From Murimonas intestini (GTDB taxonomy: Bacteria > Bacillota > Clostridia > Lachnospirales > Lachnospiraceae): a DNA stretch of 64,000 nucleotides. Position 1 is the first letter of the stretch. Each line of letters begins with the position of its first letter. The DNA lies in assembly GCF_024622195.1 (NCBI RefSeq), contig NZ_JANKBI010000001.1:62001-126000 (forward strand). The letters run 5' to 3'. Of this stretch, positions 58,785-64,000 are shown in pieces. The position numbers were made by a program, and so were the translations under genes. Under the pieces are notes generated by a model. The model did no database searches. It was given only the letters and a program-made list of their open reading frames with translations, and had not been told where the DNA came from.

Positions 58785-60941
58785 CTAAATTTCATACCAT
58801 TTAATCTCATTTGCATCCAGGTGAAGTTCAAAGCTGCTGGAATCTCCACGGTAGATGACCGTGTCAAGCGGTTCATATGTGTTATTTACCACACAGTACT
58901 TTCCGCTTTCAATATAGGCATGTACCTCTGCATTATAATTGCTTGAGAACCAGCTGTGAAGGTTTTCTTCATCATGGGTGCTCCAGAGGATGGAACGGTA
59001 AAGCAGGCGGCTGTTCTCAAAGCTGTAGGGAAGACCGCTGATGTAGACAGAGCGTCCTTTTCCGTATTCATTGACAGCCAGCTGGACTTCCTTCTCATTC
59101 TGTACAAGAATGGTGGTTCCCTCCAGGGCGTAGATGTTTTTCTTTCCCTCTCCAAAATCAATTGTTTCACCGGCGTCCTCTGTTATAAAGTGGCTGTGGT
59201 TTTCCCAGTTATATTTGTCATATCCAAGGGTAAAGCCTCTCTCCTCTTCCACTCCCAGGATACCTGAAAGCTGGAAGAAATGGCCGTTCGCCTGATGTGC
59301 TGTCGGTTCCCCAACGCCAATGATCCCGCCGCCGTTGTAGACGAATTCCCTTATGGCAGACACAACTTTTGGATTGCACCACCACTCTCCGCCTGTATGA
59401 GCAGTATCGGCGTCACCCACATTTATAAGGACATCAATATCATTTAAGATTCCCGGATCCTCACATATATCCTGGAAACTTATGAATGACACATCAAAGG
59501 GAGCGCCTGACAGGGCTTCGATTATTCCGGCATAGGAATAATTCTGCTTCTGGTAAAGTGCATGATGTACCATATGGGCTCCCCAGGCTCTCATTTTGCC
59601 CCAGCAGTTTAATACGGCGACTTTCTTAACACAATAGGGTACGCAGCCCTTAATATTTTCATATAATGTGCGGAACTCCTCGCAGACAGATTTTACATAA
59701 TCCACGAAATCCGGGAACTGCAGAGCCAGCTTCAGATATCCGCCGTAGCCGATGCGGTCAACCGGCTTTCTCAGAATAGCCCTTCTTGCCGTAACCCAGT
59801 TATACTTTGCTTCTTTTACCGGATCTCCGCCTTCATAAAAGGTATCAGGGAAAAAGTAAGGAAGCAGTCGCCCTTCTGTATATCTTACTCCCTTTATATC
59901 GCTGATCAGACGAAGGGTTGAACCATTCCCCACACTGCCCACAACAGAATCCAGGCCTATAGATGCAAATTCCTCCATAAACGGTTCTGTTCCAATCCAG
60001 TGGTCTCCCAGAAACATCATGGCCTCTCTGCCGCACTCATGTGTGATATCCACCATTTCTTTGGCGATCTTAGCTACTTCCCTTCTCTGGAAAGCCTGAA
60101 AATCCTGGTATTCTTTTGAAGGTATCCTGTATTGGTTGTTATAATAGCCCTGGTCAATAATATATTCGGGCCTGAACTTATATCCGGCCTCTTTTTCAAA
60201 CTGCTCCAGTATGTATGGACTGACAGAGGCTGAATAACCATACCAGTCAACATACTTCTCCCGTGCAAGTTCATCAAACACAAGTGTGAACTGATGGAAA
60301 AAGGTGGTAAAACGGAGCACATTCACATATGGATGATCCTCGATAAATCTGCGGAGACGCTTCATGGTAAAATCATGGGTTTTGGGCTGGCGCACATCAA
60401 AAGTGATCTGATGCTCCACGTCTTTCCAGTCATTTGTCACGGCATTATACATATGTACAGGATCCCACATGATATAGGCAAGGAAGCTTACTGTATACTC
60501 ATGGAAGGGAACAGTCTGGATAGTCACATCTCCTGTGGCTTCCTCATAGCTCCATTTCTCAGCAGGGACAGGGTCGCCCGAAGTGCGGTCCATAACCTCC
60601 CACCAGCGTCTGATATCATCCCGGCAGTTTGGCGTCAGCATGTCCGGATACAGCCCCTTCATCAGATGGATTGACAGGGAGTCAGAATCTGCTGTGTAGA
60701 AGGGAGTCATGAGATACATCTGCTGGATTTCATCCGGATTTGCAAGTGCCCACGCATTATCTTTTCTTGTTGTGTAATAAGTAGAATATATTTTGGCATC
60801 AGCGCTGCGCAGCTCTGCCGGAAAATCTGTGCCATCGCAGTCACGGATAGCATCGGCCCCCCAGAGATCCAGGATCTCCAGGGTCTGCGGGATGACATCT
60901 ATATCTGTAGGGATGGTTACACGTCCTTTAAGATGGTTCAT
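58785..60941 (-). CDS. gnpA: 1,3-beta-galactosyl-N-acetylhexosamine phosphorylase (GH112)
   Basis: A 718-residue cytoplasmic phosphorylase that splits lacto-N-biose or galacto-N-biose with phosphate into galactose-1-phosphate and GlcNAc or GalNAc. Family signs: VTIPTDIDVIPQTLEILDLWGADAIRDCDGT at the start, KDNAWALANPDEIQQMYLMT, and GDHWIGTEP in which D313 aligns with the catalytic acid of the Bifidobacterium enzyme. A beta-rich C-terminal region follows (about 540-718). GH112 also includes galactosyl-rhamnose phosphorylases, so the exact disaccharide is not certain. Last gene of the sugar operon, giving energy-saving use of mucin or milk glycans. Confidence 0.93.
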   Translation of the reverse strand: MNHLKGRVTIPTDIDVIPQTLEILDLWGADAIRDCDGTDFPAELRSADAKIYSTYYTTRKDNAWALANPDEIQQMYLMTPFYTADSDSLSIHLMKGLYPDMLTPNCRDDIRRWWEVMDRTSGDPVPAEKWSYEEATGDVTIQTVPFHEYTVSFLAYIMWDPVHMYNAVTNDWKDVEHQITFDVRQPKTHDFTMKRLRRFIEDHPYVNVLRFTTFFHQFTLVFDELAREKYVDWYGYSASVSPYILEQFEKEAGYKFRPEYIIDQGYYNNQYRIPSKEYQDFQAFQRREVAKIAKEMVDITHECGREAMMFLGDHWIGTEPFMEEFASIGLDSVVGSVGNGSTLRLISDIKGVRYTEGRLLPYFFPDTFYEGGDPVKEAKYNWVTARRAILRKPVDRIGYGGYLKLALQFPDFVDYVKSVCEEFRTLYENIKGCVPYCVKKVAVLNCWGKMRAWGAHMVHHALYQKQNYSYAGIIEALSGAPFDVSFISFQDICEDPGILNDIDVLINVGDADTAHTGGEWWCNPKVVSAIREFVYNGGGIIGVGEPTAHQANGHFFQLSGILGVEEERGFTLGYDKYNWENHSHFITEDAGETIDFGEGKKNIYALEGTTILVQNEKEVQLAVNEYGKGRSVYISGLPYSFENSRLLYRSILWSTHDEENLHSWFSSNYNAEVHAYIESGKYCVVNNTYEPLDTVIYRGDSSSFELHLDANEIKWYEI

Positions 60942-60995
60942 AAAAAATCCTCCTGATTATAAGAATAACTGTAGTGGTACTGAACAGCTGCCCCT

Positions 60996-61175
60996 CTATT
61001 TGTATTGTCGGTTGTACAGCCAGAGCAGGAATACAAGTCCTGCCAGCCCGGCCAGCATTGTCAGCAGGCCGCTCAGGCCTATGTTCCTCTGTCCTACAAT
61101 AACAAGGGCAAGGCATACGATAAAGATAATAAGTATAACAATGGCTGTTATAATTTTCTTTGCGGATTCGCTCAT
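60996..61175 (-). CDS. 59-residue two-helix membrane protein (DUF6903-like)
   Basis: A small gene between the permease and the phosphorylase. It starts at the ATG ending at 61175 with a strong GGAGGAG site just upstream and ends at a TAG at 60996. The product begins MSESAKKIITAIVIL and has two hydrophobic helices (about 7-27 and 33-52), then LYNRQYK. Such small proteins (I believe DUF6903) accompany GH112-linked sugar transporters. It may stabilise the permeases, but no function is known. Confidence 0.8.
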   Translation of the reverse strand: MSESAKKIITAIVILIIFIVCLALVIVGQRNIGLSGLLTMLAGLAGLVFLLWLYNRQYK

Positions 61176-61187
61176 AGTCTCTCCTCC

Positions 61188-62087
61188 TTAACCTTTCAGC
61201 CCGCCGAGGGTCATGCCCTGGGTCAGCTTCTTCTGCACACAGATATAGAGTAACAATGTAGGCAGCATTACAATTACAAGGCCTGCATACATCTGGCCAT
61301 ACTGTACTGCCGCTCTCTGTGCTGCCATAAGGTTCATAAGGCCTACCGGAAGTGTCTTGAGTTCCGGTTTTACCAGCAGTGTCATGGAAATGATATATTC
61401 ATTCCAGAATGACAGGAAGTTGAATAAGATAATTGTCACGATACTCGGCTTAGCCATAGGCATGATAACCTGTACCATAGTTCTGAAATATCCCGCGCCG
61501 TCCACATATGCGGCTTCTTCATAATCCTTAGCCAGAGATTTGAAATATCCTGACAGAAGGTAGATGGTAAACGGAAGCGCCGTTGACGCATATACGACTG
61601 CCAGAATAAACAGGTTATTCAGGAAAAACGGCCCTCCAAAAACCTTCCTCATAAATATATCTGCATTATTCAGCATAAGGAAGATCGGAACTACGATATA
61701 GTTTACGTTGATAAACAGTCCTGCCATAAAAAGCACATTCCAGAATTTGCTGCTCTTGAATTTGAATCTGGCAAGAACATAGGCAGCCGGAAGGGCAATT
61801 ACAATAAGCAGGGCGATTGCGATCACCGTTACGATCACGGAATTGAGCATGTAAGAGCCCATGCTGGCCTTTTCCCATGCATCCGCAAAGTTCTGGAGGT
61901 GTACGCCTGCCGGAAGCGCCCACGGGCTTCTGTAAAATTCCTGGTTCTCTTTAATAGAGGCCATAAACACCCAGAACACAGGAACAATAATCGTGATCGC
62001 CAGGAAGATCAGTATCACATAAATGACGACCTTGGCAACCTTTGAACTCTCTTTAATCTGTCCTTTATTTGAATTCTTCATGTTCAT
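61188..62087 (-). CDS. Carbohydrate ABC transporter permease (MalG-like)
   Basis: A 299-residue permease with six helices and the EAA loop EAAYVDGAGYFRTMVQVIMPMAKPSI. The N-terminal segment VVIYVILIFLAITIIVPVFWVFMASIKEN and the end QKKLTQGMTLGGLKG are typical of the MalG family. Pairs with the MalF-like permease 5 bp upstream. No ATPase is in the visible operon, so it probably uses a shared MsmK/MsiK-type ATPase encoded elsewhere. Confidence 0.93.
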   Translation of the reverse strand: MNMKNSNKGQIKESSKVAKVVIYVILIFLAITIIVPVFWVFMASIKENQEFYRSPWALPAGVHLQNFADAWEKASMGSYMLNSVIVTVIAIALLIVIALPAAYVLARFKFKSSKFWNVLFMAGLFINVNYIVVPIFLMLNNADIFMRKVFGGPFFLNNLFILAVVYASTALPFTIYLLSGYFKSLAKDYEEAAYVDGAGYFRTMVQVIMPMAKPSIVTIILFNFLSFWNEYIISMTLLVKPELKTLPVGLMNLMAAQRAAVQYGQMYAGLVIVMLPTLLLYICVQKKLTQGMTLGGLKG

Positions 62088-62092
62088 CCCCC

Positions 62093-62983
62093 CTAAAATT
62101 CGATTTCATCACGCTTGGTGACAGCATTCAGAACGCCGGCCAAAGCAAACGAGAAGATAAATACAACTGCACCGATCGCCATACCATACCCGTAAGATGA
62201 GTTTGTATAGGCTTCCTGGTACATGTAGCTCAGGAACACGCTGGATGCATTATCAGGTCCGCCGTTTGTCATCGCCCTTACGAACAGGAAACTCATGTTG
62301 ATCGTACTGATAATAAAGAATGTCAGTGTTGTTCTGATATTCGTCCAGATCAGCGGGAGGGTGATTGAAAAGAACTGCTTTATTCTTCCGGCGCCCTCAA
62401 GGCTGGCTGATTCATAAAGGCTCTCCGGTACATTTGCCATACTGGCCATGTACATAACCATGTAATAACCGATCGCCTGCCAGACCATTGCGATTATAAT
62501 ACTGTATATAACGATCTTCCGGTCGCCCAGCCACAGGATAGGATTTTCTCCTCCCCTGAAAAGATTCAGGATGGAATTTAAAAGTCCCTGTGTCGGGTCG
62601 TAGATTGCTGAAAAAATCGCACTGATAACGACAACAGATAAGATATTCGGTATGTAAAAGATTACCCTGAAAAAGCCCTGTCCTTTGATCTTCTCCCTTG
62701 ACAGAATAGCTGCAAATACAAGGGATAAGCTGAAGGTAATGATTGTTACCAGCACGATGAGCAGAACTGAATTCTGGAACGCCTGGTAAAATTTGTCGCT
62801 CTTGAACAGCTTGACGAAGTTCTGCAGCCCCACAAATGTCTTGTCTGCCGTATATCCGCCCCACTTAAACAGGGACATCCTGAATACGTCGATAGTAGGG
62901 ATAATCATAAATATAATGAACAGAATCGCTGCGGGAGCAAGACATAAAAAGATAAATCTCCCTCTTCCTTTTCTTTGTTTCAT
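62093..62983 (-). CDS. Sugar ABC transporter permease (MalF-like)
   Basis: A 296-residue permease, six helices, with FLCLAPAAILFIIFMIIPTIDVFRMSLF at the start and the EAA-like loop ESASLEGAGRIKQFFSITLPLIW. Conserved YMYQEAYTNSSYGYGMAIGAVVF in the last third is typical of the family. It follows the binding-protein gene after a 224-bp region with a terminator-like hairpin. Confidence 0.93.
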   Translation of the reverse strand: MKQRKGRGRFIFLCLAPAAILFIIFMIIPTIDVFRMSLFKWGGYTADKTFVGLQNFVKLFKSDKFYQAFQNSVLLIVLVTIITFSLSLVFAAILSREKIKGQGFFRVIFYIPNILSVVVISAIFSAIYDPTQGLLNSILNLFRGGENPILWLGDRKIVIYSIIIAMVWQAIGYYMVMYMASMANVPESLYESASLEGAGRIKQFFSITLPLIWTNIRTTLTFFIISTINMSFLFVRAMTNGGPDNASSVFLSYMYQEAYTNSSYGYGMAIGAVVFIFSFALAGVLNAVTKRDEIEF

Positions 62984-63085
62984 TGGCTCATCTCCAATCT
63001 TTTATTTCCGCAGTCAGCGGTCCAAAGCCAGGCATGCATGACTTTGGCAGCGGCTGCTGATGTTTCGGACATCCGACATCTTTAG

Positions 63086-63132
63086 AAAAAGCAGGCAGTG
63101 AACAATGTAAACCATCCACTGACTGCTTTTTT
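63086..63132 (-). terminator. Intercistronic attenuator between the binding-protein and permease genes
   Basis: Bases 63086-63100 (AAAAAGCAGGCAGTG) pair with 63117-63132 (CACTGACTGCTTTTTT) with one mismatch, and the minus-strand transcript ends in a U run. It lies between the binding-protein stop (63208) and the permease start (62983), so partial read-through would make the binding protein more abundant. Smaller dyads (CCAAAG 63022-63027 with CTTTGG 63042-63047, and CCGC 63008-63011 with GCGG 63017-63020) fill the rest of this gap. Confidence 0.8.
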
Positions 63133-63207
63133 CATTACCTGTATTTTACAGAAAATACAGGAGCCGGTTCAAATTCAATTGCCATATCTGTGAATTGAGC
63201 TTATATA

Positions 63208-64000
63208 TTATTCTTTCAGAGCAGCCCTTAATTCATCGCTGTCCTTCTTGATCTGCTCAACCCACTCTTCTTCTGTCTTGTCTCCTGTTACAAGAGAGTC
63301 AACCGGATCAAAGAATGTTGTACGAACTGTGATTCCTTCAACAGGATCTGTTGTTGCGAAAGCATCCATTACTGCAACAGCGCCTGTATCGTATACGGAA
63401 TAGTAAAGTTTGGCATCGCCGTCAAGCTTGTCAGACATTCCCTTGATAGGCTGAACTGCATTGCCGACTGTTGCGAAGATATCTGCTGCTTCATCAGAGT
63501 ACAGATAAGCGATGAACTGTTTTCCAAGATCCTGGTTAACAGCGCCCTTTGGCATCCATGTCTGCTCAAAGAATGTATAGGAAGCGCGTTCTCCGCCTTC
63601 TTCAAGTGCCGGAAGAGCCGTGAATCCCCATTCGAAGCCTTCAGCTCTCGGAGCTTCTGCCATCTCACCGATTACCCAGTTGCCGTTCGGCATGAACAGT
63701 GCCTTGTTGTCAAGGATGAGCTGCTGATTCTTCTGGAAGTCATTGTCGTTTGCATTTCCAGGTGTTGTCGGCTCTGTGTAAGTTGTAAGTTTTGTGATGA
63801 TATCAAATACCTTTGTTGCTTCCGGTGTATCCCAGATGCCTTCTTCATAGCGGAGAGCTTTCTGGAACATTTCAGTGCCCATTGATTCATGGAGCATTGC
63901 ATAGAAGAATGCGTCAAAGTATCCTGCATGAGGATATGTAAAGAGTGAAATGCCTTCTTCTTTGGCTTTGTCACCTAACTCCCACATCTGATCCCATGTC
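63208..64000 (-). CDS. Extracellular sugar-binding protein, C-terminal part (runs off the window)
   Basis: The last ~264 residues of a family 1 solute-binding protein; the 5' end, including the signal peptide, lies beyond the right edge. Recognisable features: TWDQMWELGDKAKEEG, KALFMPNGNWVIGEM, FGWGFTALPALEEGG-type loop (seen as FEWGFTALPALEEGG), and FFEQTWMPKGAVNQDLGKQFIAYLYSDEAADIF. The operon with GH112 predicts lacto-N-biose or galacto-N-biose as ligand. Similar to the GNB/LNB-binding lipoprotein of bifidobacteria by context only. Confidence 0.9.
   Translation of the reverse strand, partial: TWDQMWELGDKAKEEGISLFTYPHAGYFDAFFYAMLHESMGTEMFQKALRYEEGIWDTPEATKVFDIITKLTTYTEPTTPGNANDNDFQKNQQLILDNKALFMPNGNWVIGEMAEAPRAEGFEWGFTALPALEEGGERASYTFFEQTWMPKGAVNQDLGKQFIAYLYSDEAADIFATVGNAVQPIKGMSDKLDGDAKLYYSVYDTGAVAVMDAFATTDPVEGITVRTTFFDPVDSLVTGDKTEEEWVEQIKKDSDELRAALKE

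Noticed and set aside
1..64000. CRISPR array, rRNA or tRNA genes
   Set aside because: No regularly spaced identical repeats, rRNA blocks or tRNA-like cloverleaf sequences were recognised in the intergenic regions.

Overview
The window is a 64 kb chromosomal segment from an anaerobic, endospore-forming Firmicute, most likely a gut Lachnospiraceae (Clostridia). The evidence is an alpha/beta-type small acid-soluble spore protein, a YlbJ-type sporulation membrane protein, a perfect Spo0A box, Firmicute gene orders (fakA-recG, rsmD-coaD-ylbJ, lexA opposite a LysM division suppressor), low-to-medium GC, strong AGGAGG ribosome sites and a GH112 host-glycan phosphorylase. No rRNA, tRNA, CRISPR array or intact insertion sequence was seen.

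Layout. 0-4 kb: the end of a FakA-like gene, recG, a DUF6465 protein, a spore SASP gene and a divergent methylglyoxal synthase. 4-12.8 kb: a compact phosphate module (Na/Pi cotransporter with PhoU-like tail, PhoP/PhoR two-component system, then pstSCAB-phoU behind a two-copy Pho box). 12.9-25.9 kb: housekeeping genes (rsmD, coaD, a coiled-coil protein, ylbJ, an M23 peptidase, a RelQ-type alarmone synthetase, RNA methyltransferase, two pseudouridine synthases, HAD phosphatase, YgiQ radical SAM, SDR, a DivIVA-like protein, recU). 26-31.1 kb: a histidine operon hisZ-G-D-B-IE, whose last gene is fused to a degenerate HisF/HisA-like barrel. 31.2-37.7 kb: a small membrane protein, a densely structured non-coding element, an AraC-type regulator fused to a degenerate SpoT-like HD domain, and a solute-binding lipoprotein translationally coupled to a large hybrid sensor kinase. 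37.8-46.4 kb: two paralogous OmpR-type two-component systems, MerR and MarR regulators and a MacB-like ABC/FtsX transporter with a Met-rich extracellular loop. 46.6-54.5 kb: ogt, then a visibly AT-richer cassette of AraC regulator, ECF transporter (S, T, fused A-A) and two exporter-fold ABC half-transporters, suggestive of iron-chelate or haem uptake. 54.6-57.3 kb: a tyrosine recombinase and a PadR/DUF1700-DUF4097 pair. 57.5-58.7 kb: a YneA-like LysM protein and lexA with overlapping divergent SOS promoters. 58.8-64 kb (minus strand): sugar-binding protein, two permeases, a 59-residue membrane protein and a GH112 galactosyl-N-acetylhexosamine phosphorylase, a lacto-/galacto-N-biose utilisation operon that runs off the right edge.

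The observations most worth pursuing are the AraC-SpoT-HD fusion with altered metal ligands, the HisF-like pseudo-barrel fused to HisIE, the PDZ-like insert in PstA, the binding-protein/hybrid-kinase pair without a permease, the AT-rich ECF plus ABC cassette with a DtxR-like box, and the face-to-face lexA/yneA promoters. All functional statements rest on motif recognition by eye; no database search was possible.
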